Assembly: GCF_000482865.1 (NCBI RefSeq)
Contig: NZ_AXWW01000007.1
Location: 92,926 to 156,925 of the forward strand
Direction of reading: 5' to 3'
DNA length: 64,000 nt
From: Actinokineospora inagensis DSM 44258
GTDB lineage: Bacteria > Actinomycetota > Actinomycetes > Mycobacteriales > Pseudonocardiaceae
Within the stretch, counting starts at the first letter, position 1, and every line of letters starts with the position of its first letter. The notes beneath the pieces are model-generated. The model had not been told where the DNA came from, ran no database searches, and saw only the letters and a list, made by a program, of their open reading frames with translations. The position numbers and the translations under genes were made by a program. Below, piece after piece: positions 47,159-56,837 of the stretch.

Positions 47159-47863
47159 ATGGTGGGTGGTGTGGATGATGAGCGGTGGTTGCGGGAGTTT
47201 CGGGAAGAGGCGGTTCGGCGGGGGAAGCGGGTGGAGCCGGATTGGGGGGTGGGCGCCGAGTTGGATCCGGTGGTTGTTCGGAGTGTGCAGAAGTTCCAGG
47301 TCGGGGAAGACGGTGATGGGGCGAATCTGATTGAGAAAGCCGGGGGCGGCGCGTATGGGGAGGCCGTCAGGTTGTTCGTCAAAGAGGAGCAGAATCACGC
47401 TCGGATGTTGGGGAAGTTGCTCGCGGCTGCCGGGGCGGGGACGGTGGCGTCGCACTGGAGTGATGAGGTGTTCGTCCGGTTGCGGCGGGCGTTGGGGCTG
47501 CACCTTGAGTTGATGGTGTTGATGATCGCCGAGGTGGTGGCGTTGGGGTATTACCGGGTGTTGCGGGACGGGGCCGGTGATCCGCTGACGGCGGTGGTGG
47601 CGGGGCGGATCTTGGCTGATGAGCGGCGGCACGTGCCGTTTCACATGGATCGGTTGGCCGGGGTGCTGTCGGGGGTGGGGCTGGCCGCCTGGCGGGTTTT
47701 GTTCCTCGCTGTTGTACTCGTGGTGGCGGTGGACCACGGGGCGGCGTTGCGGGCGTTGGGGGTGACGCGGGTCGGGTTCGTCCGGGAGGTCGTGGCGGAG
47801 TTCACAGCGGCGACCCGGCGGCGGGGTGTCACGGTTCGGGAGGCTGCCTCGTCTTCCGCGTGA
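47159..47863 (+). CDS. Ferritin-like diiron domain protein
   Basis: 234 residues. Four-helix ferritin-like pattern with metal-ligand candidates in FQVGEDGDGANLIEKA, FVKEEQNHARML (E-x-x-H) and ILADERRHVPFHMDRL (E-x-x-H). Helices are separated by a hydrophobic region (LELMVLMIAEVVALGYYRV). This resembles rubrerythrin- or acyl-ACP-desaturase-like small diiron proteins; the reaction is unknown. The start is uncertain: ATG 47159 or a GTG shortly after. Divergent from the HNH gene. Confidence 0.75.
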   Translation: MVGGVDDERWLREFREEAVRRGKRVEPDWGVGAELDPVVVRSVQKFQVGEDGDGANLIEKAGGGAYGEAVRLFVKEEQNHARMLGKLLAAAGAGTVASHWSDEVFVRLRRALGLHLELMVLMIAEVVALGYYRVLRDGAGDPLTAVVAGRILADERRHVPFHMDRLAGVLSGVGLAAWRVLFLAVVLVVAVDHGAALRALGVTRVGFVREVVAEFTAATRRRGVTVREAASSSA

Positions 47864-47885
47864 CCTGACGAAACCGGGAGGCGTT

Positions 47886-48587
47886 GTGTCCGTTCTTGTG
47901 ACTGGTGGTACCGGCACGCTCGGTCGGGATGTGGTGCGGCTGCTGCCCGGTTCGCGGGTCTTGACGCGGTCCGGTGACGGGGTGCGCGGTGATCTGCTCA
48001 CGGGTGCGGGGTTGACGGAGGCTCTTACCGGTGTCGACACCGTCGTGCACTGCGCCACGACGCTCGGTCGCAGGGACGTGGACGCCACCGCGAAGCTCAT
48101 CGAGGCCGCGAAGGACAACCAGCACCTGGTTTACATCTCGATCGTCGGGGTTGATCGGGTTCCGCTGCCGTACTACCGGGCGAAGTTGGCGGCCGAGCGG
48201 CTGGTCGAAGGGTCGGGGCTGCCGTACACGATCTTGCGGGCCACCCAGTTCCACCAGTTGATCGCCAAGTTGTTCTCCGCTCAGCGGTTCCTGCTGTTCT
48301 ACCCGGCGTTGCGGTTCCAGCCGGTGGACACGGGGACGGTGGCGGGGCGGTTGGCCGAGTTGGCGGGTGGGCAGGCGCGTGGGCGGGTCCCGGACCTCGG
48401 TGGGCCGACGGTGTGGTCGGCGCGTGAGCTCGCCGGGCAGTACCTGGCCGCGACGGGGCGCAGGGCGGCGCGGGTGCCGGTCAGCCTGCCGGGCAAGACG
48501 TTCGCGGCGTACCGGAGTGGCCACCACCTGGCCCCGGAGCACGCCGAGGGCACCGTCGAGTTCGCCGATTTCCTCGCGGGGGCTTGA
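47886..48587 (+). CDS. NAD(P)-binding NmrA-like protein
   Basis: 233 residues. N-terminal Rossmann motif VLVTGGTGTLGRDVV, then GVDTVVHCATTLG and YYRAKLAAERLVEGSGLPYTILRATQFH typical of atypical short-chain dehydrogenases of the NmrA/complex-I NDUFA9-like type. These often lack the Tyr-Lys catalytic pair, although YYRAK here keeps a similar Y-x3-K spacing. The GTG at 47886 has GGGAGG upstream. Probably transcribed with the ferritin-like gene 22 bases before it. Substrate unknown. Confidence 0.83.
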   Translation: MSVLVTGGTGTLGRDVVRLLPGSRVLTRSGDGVRGDLLTGAGLTEALTGVDTVVHCATTLGRRDVDATAKLIEAAKDNQHLVYISIVGVDRVPLPYYRAKLAAERLVEGSGLPYTILRATQFHQLIAKLFSAQRFLLFYPALRFQPVDTGTVAGRLAELAGGQARGRVPDLGGPTVWSARELAGQYLAATGRRAARVPVSLPGKTFAAYRSGHHLAPEHAEGTVEFADFLAGA

Positions 48588-48812
48588 CCTCCACCAAGGT
48601 CAAGGTCGCAGGCAGGTACGCGCTCGGTCGCGCTGGGTGACCAGTCGGGTGCTGGGTGGTCTCGGCAGGCTGGGGGTCGGTCGAGATCGGGCCGCCCGCG
48701 CGGAAGCACTGGATGTCAAGGGTGCTGCGGACGGCTCAGCCGCTCTATGATGGTGGTACGCGTGGCTCGGGGGGCCGGTCGCCCCGCGGTTCTTCGGGTA
48801 CTGGGGGCAGTT
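48588..48812. other. Gap before the metallopeptidase gene
   Basis: About 225 bases with no recognised motif. The open frames here do not resemble proteins. The exact 5' boundary depends on the metallopeptidase start. Confidence 0.35.
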
Positions 48813-49721
48813 GTGCACGGGCAGGATCCGCGGTTCGGCGGCATGTCGCCGATCGCCGTCGCGACCATCGGGCCGCCGCGTGGGCGCGCGGGCAACCGGC
48901 CGGTGGTGGTGTTCGCGGTCCTGGGCCTGGTGGTGTTGGCGATGCTCGGGTTGAGCGTGGTCAACCGGGCCGTGCGCGGGCCGAAGACGGTCTCCGGCCA
49001 CGCGTACGCCGTCGGCGACGACCAGCCGCAACCATCCACTGTGGTCGGTATTTCGTCGAACCGGTTGCTCAACCCGGGGCGGGCACTCACCGCCGTTCCG
49101 TGCGCACTCCCCGTGGTCGGCCGGACCGCGGCGCAGGTGGAGGCGTTCTACCGGGCCGCGCTGACCTGCCTGGGCCAGGCGTGGCAGCCCGCGCTCGAAG
49201 CCGCGGCCAAGCCGTTCAACTCGCCGAAGCTGTCCGTGGTGGACGATCCGAAGGCCAAGTGCGGCAAGTCGCCCGGCGAGGACGAGGCGATCGCCTTCTA
49301 CTGCTACCGCGACCGCACCATCTACATGCCACACTCCCGTTTAGCCAGGGCGGCGGGGGAGTCCGCGCCGTACCACCTCGCCGTTCTCGCGCACGAATAC
49401 GGTCACCATGTGCAGGCCCTGAGTGGGATCCTCACGGCGTCCGCGACGCAGGAGTCGAAAGCCGGGGAACCGGAGGCGATGGAGTTGTCCCGTCGCACCG
49501 AGTTGCAGGCGAACTGCTTCGCGGGGTTGTTCCTGAAGACCGAGACCGCGGCGCTCACGCAGCGGTTCGTCACCCAGGCCATCACCAGCTTCGGCGACAC
49601 CGAGGACTCCGACTCGCACGGCACCGCCAAGAACCAGACCGCCTGGGCAGAGCGCGGGGTCACCGGTGCCTCGACCGCCGCGTGCGACACGTGGTCGGCG
49701 GACACCGACGACGTCAAGTAG
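48813..49721 (+). CDS. Neutral zinc metallopeptidase (YpfJ-like)
   Basis: 302 residues from GTG 48813; ATG 48747 or ATG 48843 are alternatives. After a short cytoplasmic N-terminus comes one membrane helix (VVVFAVLGLVVLAMLGLSVV) and an extracytoplasmic peptidase domain with zinc motif HEYGHH (about residues 194-199) and the downstream RTELQANCFAGLF, whose Glu is the likely third ligand. The family (neutral zinc metallopeptidase, DUF2342/YpfJ) is widespread, but substrates are unknown. It converges on the DUF2293 gene, with overlapping stop regions. Confidence 0.85.
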   Translation: MHGQDPRFGGMSPIAVATIGPPRGRAGNRPVVVFAVLGLVVLAMLGLSVVNRAVRGPKTVSGHAYAVGDDQPQPSTVVGISSNRLLNPGRALTAVPCALPVVGRTAAQVEAFYRAALTCLGQAWQPALEAAAKPFNSPKLSVVDDPKAKCGKSPGEDEAIAFYCYRDRTIYMPHSRLARAAGESAPYHLAVLAHEYGHHVQALSGILTASATQESKAGEPEAMELSRRTELQANCFAGLFLKTETAALTQRFVTQAITSFGDTEDSDSHGTAKNQTAWAERGVTGASTAACDTWSADTDDVK

Positions 49722-50766
49722 CGGGCCGCCGCCACCGGGCCAGCACGCGGTCGATGTCGTCGCGGATGCGTTCGCGGGCGGTGGCCCGGGGGACGCCCGC
49801 CATCAGCATGGCGTCGTAGTCGGTTTCCTCGTGCCGGATGGCGGCGACCACGGCCAGGGTCACCGCGTTCTCGTCGAACGCCCGGCCCGCGGCGGAGCGG
49901 CCCACCCGGCCGCTGCTGCGGGTCCCGGCGTGCTCGGCGATCGCCAGGGCGCGCTCGGTCGCCAGACCGGGGAACAGCACCCGGATGTGCTCGGCGAACT
50001 CGGCCTGGAACTCGACGTCCTGGGCGGCCCGCCGCACCCGGTCTCGGGCTTTGCGCCGCTCGCGCAGTTCCCCGTCGGCGAGGCACTGCTCCTCGGCGGC
50101 CTCCAGCGCGGCTTGCTCGACCAGGATGCCGCGCCGGTCGAAGCGTTTGCGCGACTTGCTCCACCGCGCCACCACGGCCGCCAACCCGCTGGCCTTGCGG
50201 GCCCGGCGGGTGAGCGCGGCGTCCCCGGCGGGCAGGTACACCAGGTGCCCCATGTCGGCGCAGTCGAGGCAGAGCGGCTTGTCGTCCTCCAGGAAGTGGA
50301 ACTCGCCGGTCGCGCCGCACAGCGAACAGGTCCACCGCTTGTCGGAGCTGATCACGACCAGGTCCGGCGCCTTGGCCTGCCGCTGGGTCAGCTTGGCGCG
50401 TCGTTCCGGGGTCAGCGCCGGATCGGTCCACTGGGTGCGGAAGGCCAGTTCGACGGCCGGGTCACCGGTGCGGCTGAACCGCAGCGCTCGCCGGTCCCTG
50501 GTGGCCGCCACGTAGTCCACTTCGGACCGGAGCAGGCCGTTCGCGGCGGCCCACTCGTGCAGCAGGGTCAGTGCCTCGGCGAGCCGGTCCGGGGCGACCG
50601 AGGCGAGGCTGTCCAGTTGCGGCTCACGGCCCAGCTCCCACGACTGCACCGAACGGCTGCCCAGCCAACCCAGACCGGTGAGCACGTCCAGCGGGGCGAC
50701 GACCCGCTTGCGGCGCAGCAGGTCTTCCGCCACGGTCGTCACCCGCCGGTCCAACCGTCCGCTCAC
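49714..50766 (-). CDS. DUF2293 domain protein with zinc ribbon
   Basis: 350 residues. N-terminal helical region with Arg-rich LLRRKRVVAPLDVL; a central zinc ribbon (WTCSLCGATG ... LCLDCADMGH); C-terminal DUF2293 block (AEHIRVLFPGLATERALAIAEHAG, AVVAAIRHEETDYDAMLMAGVPRATARERIRDDI). The zinc ribbon and basic character suggest nucleic-acid binding. The gene starts 12 bases after the SWIM protein stop on the same strand and is probably the last gene of the SNF2-SWIM-DUF2293 transcript. Function unknown. Confidence 0.8.
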   Translation of the reverse strand: MSGRLDRRVTTVAEDLLRRKRVVAPLDVLTGLGWLGSRSVQSWELGREPQLDSLASVAPDRLAEALTLLHEWAAANGLLRSEVDYVAATRDRRALRFSRTGDPAVELAFRTQWTDPALTPERRAKLTQRQAKAPDLVVISSDKRWTCSLCGATGEFHFLEDDKPLCLDCADMGHLVYLPAGDAALTRRARKASGLAAVVARWSKSRKRFDRRGILVEQAALEAAEEQCLADGELRERRKARDRVRRAAQDVEFQAEFAEHIRVLFPGLATERALAIAEHAGTRSSGRVGRSAAGRAFDENAVTLAVVAAIRHEETDYDAMLMAGVPRATARERIRDDIDRVLARWRRPAT

Positions 50767-50778
50767 CCGAACTCCCGC

Positions 50779-51585
50779 TCACTCGGTGTCTGTGTCGACC
50801 AGCGCCCGGTAGGCGGGTCGCAACCATTCCACCAGAGGGCGTCCGGCGACCGTCAGCGGTAAGGGGCCAAGTTGGTCGAGCACGGCGTCCGGCGCCGTCT
50901 GCGTGGTTGACACGACCGGCACGGTCACCGCGGTTCCCCAGTACTCGGACAACAAGTCGGTAAGAGGCTCCTCGTGGGTGGTTTCCGCGGGTTGTGCACC
51001 GCGTAGTCCGTCCAGCAGTTGCTGTCTGGTCCTACCGCGCCAGGTAAGGATGTCGAACGGGTCCGCGTCGAACCTCTCCGCGAGCAGGTAGCACGCTGCG
51101 GCAAGGTGTTTGCACGGCACCTGCCAGTCTGGGCACGTGCAGTCCATCGACAGCTCTTTGGTGCTGTCGGGGAAAAGCCGCAGACCCGCGGCGGCGAACA
51201 CGTCCTCGATGTCGCGCGGCAGCTCACCAGCGAGCAGCTTGGCGAGGTACAACGCTTGTCCGGCAAGCGCTTTCTCCACCTCTTGCCACTCATCGGCGGT
51301 GAACGCCTTGATGCCTATCCGCACGCGGTAGGGCTCCGGGTGCGATCCCTGGACGGTGGCTACGACGATGCTGGTCGACAGGGACATGCTCAATATCTGC
51401 CCCGCGCGCGCGTAGCGCCTACCGCGCTCCAACCGGCCACCGAGCCCCAGGACCTCCAGCGCCTCTATGAAGCGACGAGACCACCACGTGCGCGCTATGT
51501 CACCGCGTTGACTACGTGTCCGCAGTCCATCTTCCACCGGGATCGTCTTGGCGGTGGCGTCCCGCCACCACTCGTCGTCACTCAC
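50779..51585 (-). CDS. SWIM zinc-finger protein
   Basis: 268 residues. The SWIM motif C-x-C-x(n)-C-x-H is visible in MDCTCPDWQVPCKHLAAACYLLAERFD, near residue 148. The N-terminal part (WWRDATAKTIPVEDGLRTRSQRGDIARTWWSRRFIEALE) is typical of bacterial SWIM proteins partnered with SNF2 helicases. The GTG start lies within the last codons of the SNF2 gene (8-base overlap), so the two are co-translated and probably form a complex. Confidence 0.9.
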   Translation of the reverse strand: MSDDEWWRDATAKTIPVEDGLRTRSQRGDIARTWWSRRFIEALEVLGLGGRLERGRRYARAGQILSMSLSTSIVVATVQGSHPEPYRVRIGIKAFTADEWQEVEKALAGQALYLAKLLAGELPRDIEDVFAAAGLRLFPDSTKELSMDCTCPDWQVPCKHLAAACYLLAERFDADPFDILTWRGRTRQQLLDGLRGAQPAETTHEEPLTDLLSEYWGTAVTVPVVSTTQTAPDAVLDQLGPLPLTVAGRPLVEWLRPAYRALVDTDTE

Positions 51586-54500
51586 CGACGGCCTCCGACG
51601 ACAGCGTCACCAGTTCACGCAGTTCGTTGTTCGACAGCTCGGTCAGCCAACTCTCGCCGGTGCCGACCACCAGCTTCGACAGCGCCCGCTTGTCCTCGAT
51701 CATCGTGTCCACGCGCTCCTCCAGCGTGCCGATGCAGACGAACTTGCGCACCTGCACGTTCTTGCGCTGCCCGATCCGGAACGCCCGGTCGGTCGCCTGG
51801 TCCTCCACCGCCGGGTTCCACCACCGGTCCAGGTGGATGACGTGGTTGGCCGCGGTCAGGGTCAGCCCGGTGCCGCCCGCCTTGAGCGAGAGCAGGAAAA
51901 TCCCCGGGCCGTCGCCGGACTGGAACCGCTCGACCATGGCGTCGCGCTGCCGCTTCGGGGTGCCGCCCTGCAGGAACAGCACGTCCGTGTCGAACCGGGC
52001 GGCCAGGTGCGGCACCAGCAGCGCCCCGAACTCGGTGTACTGGGTGAAGCACAGCGCCCGCTCACCCTCGGCCAGCACCTGCTCCAGGGTCTCCTCCAGC
52101 CGGGCCAGCTTGCCGGAGCGACCGGGCACCCGGGACCCGTCGCCGAGGAAGTGCGCGGGGTGGTTGCAGACCTGCTTGAGCTTGGTCATGGTGGCCAGCA
52201 CCAACCCCTTGCGCTGCACGCCCTCCGCCTCGTCGACCTTGGCGAGCATGTCGTCGACCACGGCCCGGTACAGCGAGGCCTGTTCGGTGGTCAGGTTGCA
52301 GAGCTGGCGCATCTCGAACTTCTCCGGCAGGTCGTCGACGATGGCCGGGTCGGTCTTCAGCCTGCGCAGTACGAACGGTCCGGTCACCCGCCGCAGCCGG
52401 GTCGCCGCGCCCTCGTCGCCGTGCCGCTCGATCGGCACCGCGTAGCGGGCGCGGAACCGGGCCAGCGGGCCGAGCAGGCCGGGGTTGGCGAAGTCGAGCA
52501 CCGACCACAGCTCGGCCAGCCGGTTCTCCACCGGGGTGCCGGTTAGCGCGACCCGGTGCCTGGCGGGCAGCGACCGCACCGCCCTGGACTGCAGGGACGC
52601 GCTGTTCTTGATGTTCTGCGCCTCGTCGAGGACGATCCGGTCCCAGGTCAGCGCACCGAGCAGCGGGGCGTCGCGGGTGGCGATGGCGTAGGTCGTGACC
52701 ACCAGGTCGGCGTCGCCAACGGCGTCGGCGAGGTCGATCCCGGCGAGCCGGTCGGCGCCGTGGTGCACGTGGACCCGGAGCGACGGCGCGAACCGTTCGG
52801 CCTCACGCTGCCAGTTGCCCACCAACGACATCGGGCAGACCAACAGCGTCGGCGGCTTCTTGTCCCGCGCGCGCGATATCGCTTCAAGCGCCAAGAGCTG
52901 AACTGTCTTACCGAGGCCCATGTCGTCGGCGAGGCAGGCTCCCAGGCCGACCCTGTCGAGGAAGGCGAGCCAGGCGACACCTCGTCGCTGATAGGGCCGT
53001 AGCTCGGCGGTGAAGTCCTCGGGCGTGTCCACCGGCTCCAGGTGCCCGTCGACCGCTCCGTTGAGCATGTCGGCCAGCCAGCCCGTGCCGCCCAGGCCGA
53101 CGATCGGCACCGGCAGGCGCTCGATCTCGTCCTCCGGGGTCCAGGCCAGCTCGAGCACCTCGCCGACCGTCATCTCCCCGGACCGGCTCCGCTCCAGGAA
53201 CGCCAGCCCCTCGGCCAGGCGCCGCTGGTCGACCTGCACCCACTTGCCGCGCACCCGGACCAGCGGCACCTTCGCCTCGGCCAGCTCGCGCAGCTCCGCC
53301 TCGGTGAGGGTTTCCTCGCCCAGCGCCAAGTCCCACCGGTAGGCCACCAACTCGTCCTTGCCCAACTGCGAGGTGCGGCTGACCACACCAGCCGCCCCCT
53401 GGCTGCTGGTGCTCAGCCGCAGCCCGATCTCGGCGGACCGCCAGCCCGACGGCAGCAGCACCCCGAAACCGGCCTGGTCGAGTCCGGCGGCGCCGGTGAG
53501 GAAGCGGTACGCGCCCTCGGCGTCCAGCCGCAGCCCACTCGGGGTCGACTCGCGCAGGCAGGCGTCCAGCTCGGGGTACACCCGCGCCGCGCGGCCCAGC
53601 TCGGCCAGCAGCAGCTCACTCGGCCGGGGCACCCAGCGGCGCAGTACCAGGCCGCCGTCGCCCCGCCACACCTGCTTGGCCGGGACCAGCACGCTCGGGT
53701 CGTCGACCGCGCGGAGCAGGAACTCCAGCGTCCAGTCCGGGTCGTCGTCCTCCGGGGCGCGCAGCCGGAAACAGGCCCGCACCGGGCCGTCGAAGTCGAC
53801 GCCGGACCGCCAGGAGTCCAGGCTGGCGGCCAGCCGCGCGGCCTGGTCGGCGGGCGCGTCGAGCAGCGGGTCGTCGGTCAACGCGGTCAGCAGCGCCCGG
53901 GAGGCCGAGCCGTTGCGGCCCGCGGGGCCGAGCCGGACACCCGCCAGCCGGGACCGGGCCGTCGAGTCGACGAAGGCGTCCAGCACCGGCCGCAGGACGT
54001 CCTCGGCCCGCCTGCCGGTCAACCCCTCGACCTGGGCGGCCCGCAGCACCGGGGGCAGCGCGTCGCGCAACCGGGCGTAGCGGGCCGAGTCGGTGCCGGA
54101 GAGCACCGGGCGCCACCGGGCGACCGGCCCGTCCTCCTCCTGGGCGATCGACGGCAGCACCCGACCCCGGTCCACCAGGTCCTCGGCGAACGCGACGACC
54201 GCGGTGAGGAACCGCAGGCTGACCCCGGTCCGCACATCGCCCAGCCGGGGGATGCCGTGCCGGGCGAACACGGCCGGTGACATCCTGGACACGGGCACCC
54301 GCCACGGCGTCAGCCGCACGTCACCTCGCGGCGCCGCCTGCTTGGCCAGCGGGTCCCGCACCAACTCGGGGGAGGCCACCGGGCCCGCGGGGTACGAGGG
54401 CAGCAGCACCGGCACCTCGTCGGGACTGCCCACGACCAGCCCCGCCAGCGCGCGGGTCGGTACGGCGAACGGGTGCGTGGCCACGGCCTTGGTCGCTCGA

Positions 54501-54586
54501 CCCGCCCTACGAGCCGGTCGAGCGGAGTCCTCAGCCCAGAGCGCCACCTCTCCGGCAACCGTAACCAGACAATGCAGCGCCAACAA
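51578..54586 (-). CDS. SNF2/Rad54-type DEAD/DEAH ATPase
   Basis: 1002 residues. A large N-terminal SNF2-associated domain (about 1-480) precedes the double RecA-fold motor: motif I ADDMGLGKTVQLL, motif II VLDEAQNIKN, motif III ALTGTPVENRLAELWS, and in lobe 2 LKAGGTGLTLTAANHVIHLDRWWNPAVEDQATDRAFRIGQ. Such SNF2 translocases act on DNA-protein complexes. With the overlapping SWIM gene and DUF2293 downstream it forms a conserved-looking chromatin- or repair-type module. The ATG at 54586 is taken as start; no stronger start is seen. Confidence 0.93.
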   Translation of the reverse strand: MLALHCLVTVAGEVALWAEDSARPARRAGRATKAVATHPFAVPTRALAGLVVGSPDEVPVLLPSYPAGPVASPELVRDPLAKQAAPRGDVRLTPWRVPVSRMSPAVFARHGIPRLGDVRTGVSLRFLTAVVAFAEDLVDRGRVLPSIAQEEDGPVARWRPVLSGTDSARYARLRDALPPVLRAAQVEGLTGRRAEDVLRPVLDAFVDSTARSRLAGVRLGPAGRNGSASRALLTALTDDPLLDAPADQAARLAASLDSWRSGVDFDGPVRACFRLRAPEDDDPDWTLEFLLRAVDDPSVLVPAKQVWRGDGGLVLRRWVPRPSELLLAELGRAARVYPELDACLRESTPSGLRLDAEGAYRFLTGAAGLDQAGFGVLLPSGWRSAEIGLRLSTSSQGAAGVVSRTSQLGKDELVAYRWDLALGEETLTEAELRELAEAKVPLVRVRGKWVQVDQRRLAEGLAFLERSRSGEMTVGEVLELAWTPEDEIERLPVPIVGLGGTGWLADMLNGAVDGHLEPVDTPEDFTAELRPYQRRGVAWLAFLDRVGLGACLADDMGLGKTVQLLALEAISRARDKKPPTLLVCPMSLVGNWQREAERFAPSLRVHVHHGADRLAGIDLADAVGDADLVVTTYAIATRDAPLLGALTWDRIVLDEAQNIKNSASLQSRAVRSLPARHRVALTGTPVENRLAELWSVLDFANPGLLGPLARFRARYAVPIERHGDEGAATRLRRVTGPFVLRRLKTDPAIVDDLPEKFEMRQLCNLTTEQASLYRAVVDDMLAKVDEAEGVQRKGLVLATMTKLKQVCNHPAHFLGDGSRVPGRSGKLARLEETLEQVLAEGERALCFTQYTEFGALLVPHLAARFDTDVLFLQGGTPKRQRDAMVERFQSGDGPGIFLLSLKAGGTGLTLTAANHVIHLDRWWNPAVEDQATDRAFRIGQRKNVQVRKFVCIGTLEERVDTMIEDKRALSKLVVGTGESWLTELSNNELRELVTLSSEAVGE

Positions 54587-54745
54587 GGTGTCTATTCCTT
54601 CCCGCCGCCCGCCCCCTCGTCCCCGCTCGGCATCGTTCCCGACCTGGTCGGTTGGCCGCCGGTGGGTGGCTGGGTGTGCTGTGTGCTTCCCGCCCGCCTC
54701 CGACCGGTCGGTTGGGGACGGCTGGTGTGGGGGGCGTGGTACAGC

Positions 54746-56800
54746 TTAGGCGAGGGTGCGGAGGAGGAACTCGTACACGATGGCGGACATGAAAGCCCGC
54801 TGCGCGTTGTCGGCGGCGGCGCCGTGGCCGCCCTCGATGTTCTCGTAGTAGTGGGGCGAGTGGCCGAGCTCGATCATGCGGGCGGCCATCTTGCGCGCGT
54901 GTCCGGGGTGCACGCGGTCGTCACGGGTCGACGTGACGAAGAAGACCGGTGGGTACTTTGCTCCACTGTGGATGGAGTGGACGTTGTGGTACGGGGAGAA
55001 GGTCTTCAGGTAGGCCCAGTCGTCGGGGTTGTCCGGGTCGCCCCACTCGGCCATCCAGGACGCGCCCGCCAGCAGTTGGTGGTACCGGCGCAGGTCGAGC
55101 AGCGGGACCTGGCTGACCACGGCGCCGAAGAGGTCCGGGTAGCGGGTCAGCATCACGCCCGCCAGGAGGCCGCCGTTGCTGCCGCCCTGCACGCCCAACC
55201 GCTCCGGGGTGGTGATTCCGCGCGCCACAAGGTCTTTCGCCACGGCGGCGAAGTCCTCGTAGGCGCGGGGCCGGTTCGCGCGCAATGCTGCGCGGTGCCA
55301 CGCCGGACCGTATTCACCGCCCCCGCGGATGTTGGCAACGACATAGGTACCGCCGTGTTCCAGCCAGCCTCGACCGAGACCACCGCTGTAGCTCGGGGTA
55401 AGAGACACCTCGAACCCGCCGTAGCCATAGAGCAAGGTGGGGCCACTCGTGTCCTCGCCGTGTACGACAAAGTACGGCACCTTGGTTCCGTCGTCGGAGG
55501 TCGCGAAGTGCTGTTCGACGGTCAGCCCGTCCGTGTTGAAGAACGACGGCGCCTGCCGCAACGTCTCCAGATCGCCGCCCACCTCGCCGCGCAGCAACGT
55601 CGAGGGCTGCAGGTATCCGCTGACGTTGAGCATGTACTCGTCGCTGTGGTCGGGATCGGTGCCAACCACGTCCGCGGACCCCACCTCCGGCGCACCGGGC
55701 AGTTCCGCGCGACGCCAACCGTCCGGCCCCGGGGTAAGAACCTCCAAGCGGGTCTTCACGTCGGACAGCTCAACCAGGATCAGGTGATTCTTGGTCCAAG
55801 ACATGTCGCTTAGCGAGGTGTGCTCATCGGGCTCGAACAGGACCGTCAGGTTCCGCTCGCCGGCGAGGTAAGCGTCGAAGTTGGTGATGAGCAGCGAACC
55901 CGAGCGGTAGGTCGTGCCCGCCACGGTCCAGTCCGACCGAGGGGTGATGAGCAGCCATTCCCGGTGCACGTCGACATTCGCGTCGTCGGGCACCTCGATC
56001 CGCCGCGGCCCCTCCGGCGTCAGCAGGAACTCCTCCGAGGTGAAGAAGTCCGGGAACCGGCCGACCAGGTGCCGTTCGAACCCCGGTGTGCGGTCGTGGT
56101 ACGCGTACGCGGTGACGTCCTCGGGCTTGCCCTCGTAGACCGTCTCGGCCTCCGCCAACGGTGTGCCGCGGCGCCACTTCTTGACCACCCGCGCATACCC
56201 GGACGTGGTGAGCGACCCCTCGCCGAAGTCGGTGCCGACGTAGATCGTGTCCTCGTCGATCCAGCTCACCCGGGTCTTCGCCTCCGGGACGGTGAAGCCG
56301 TCGGTGACGAAGGTCGCCGTGCGTAGATCGAACTCGCGGACCACCGTGGCGTCGGCACCGCCGCGGGACAGCTCCACCAGCGCCAGGTCGTAGTCCGGCT
56401 TGAGCACCGACGAGCTTTTCCACACCCAGTTCTCGTCCTCGGCCGCGGCGAGCGCGTCGAGGTCGAGCAGCACCTCCCACGCGGGTGACCCCGTGCGGTA
56501 CTCGTCGAGGGTGGTGCGCCGCCACAACCCGCGCGGGTGGGCCGCGTCCTGCCAGAAGTTGTAGAGGAACTCGCCGCGCCGCCGCGGGTACGGGATGCGG
56601 TCGTCGGCGTCGAGCACCTCCAGCAGCCTGGTCTTGGTCGTCGCGAACCGCTCGCCGTCGGTGAGCACGGCGGCGGTCTCGGCGTTGCGGGCCCGGACCC
56701 AGTCCAGGGCCTGCTCGCCGGTGACGTCTTCGAGCCAGAGGTACGGGTCGGCCGTGCCTTGCGGGTTGGCGGCGTGCGGGTCGGCGGCGTCGTCGGTCAT
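54746..56800 (-). CDS. Prolyl oligopeptidase family serine peptidase (S9)
   Basis: 684 residues. N-terminal seven-bladed propeller region and C-terminal alpha/beta hydrolase. Catalytic Ser is in VQGGSNGGLLAG (residue 541), Asp in STRDDRVHPGHARKM, His in EGGHGAAADN. No signal peptide: cytoplasmic endopeptidase cleaving after Pro in short peptides. Propeller segments such as PYLWLEDVTGEQALDWV near the N-terminus are diagnostic of the family. ATG 56800. It ends about 160 bases from the SNF2 start. Confidence 0.95.
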   Translation of the reverse strand: MTDDAADPHAANPQGTADPYLWLEDVTGEQALDWVRARNAETAAVLTDGERFATTKTRLLEVLDADDRIPYPRRRGEFLYNFWQDAAHPRGLWRRTTLDEYRTGSPAWEVLLDLDALAAAEDENWVWKSSSVLKPDYDLALVELSRGGADATVVREFDLRTATFVTDGFTVPEAKTRVSWIDEDTIYVGTDFGEGSLTTSGYARVVKKWRRGTPLAEAETVYEGKPEDVTAYAYHDRTPGFERHLVGRFPDFFTSEEFLLTPEGPRRIEVPDDANVDVHREWLLITPRSDWTVAGTTYRSGSLLITNFDAYLAGERNLTVLFEPDEHTSLSDMSWTKNHLILVELSDVKTRLEVLTPGPDGWRRAELPGAPEVGSADVVGTDPDHSDEYMLNVSGYLQPSTLLRGEVGGDLETLRQAPSFFNTDGLTVEQHFATSDDGTKVPYFVVHGEDTSGPTLLYGYGGFEVSLTPSYSGGLGRGWLEHGGTYVVANIRGGGEYGPAWHRAALRANRPRAYEDFAAVAKDLVARGITTPERLGVQGGSNGGLLAGVMLTRYPDLFGAVVSQVPLLDLRRYHQLLAGASWMAEWGDPDNPDDWAYLKTFSPYHNVHSIHSGAKYPPVFFVTSTRDDRVHPGHARKMAARMIELGHSPHYYENIEGGHGAAADNAQRAFMSAIVYEFLLRTLA

Positions 56801-56837
56801 GCGCGCCAGTCTGCCGGCGGTCCATTACTTTGGGGGT

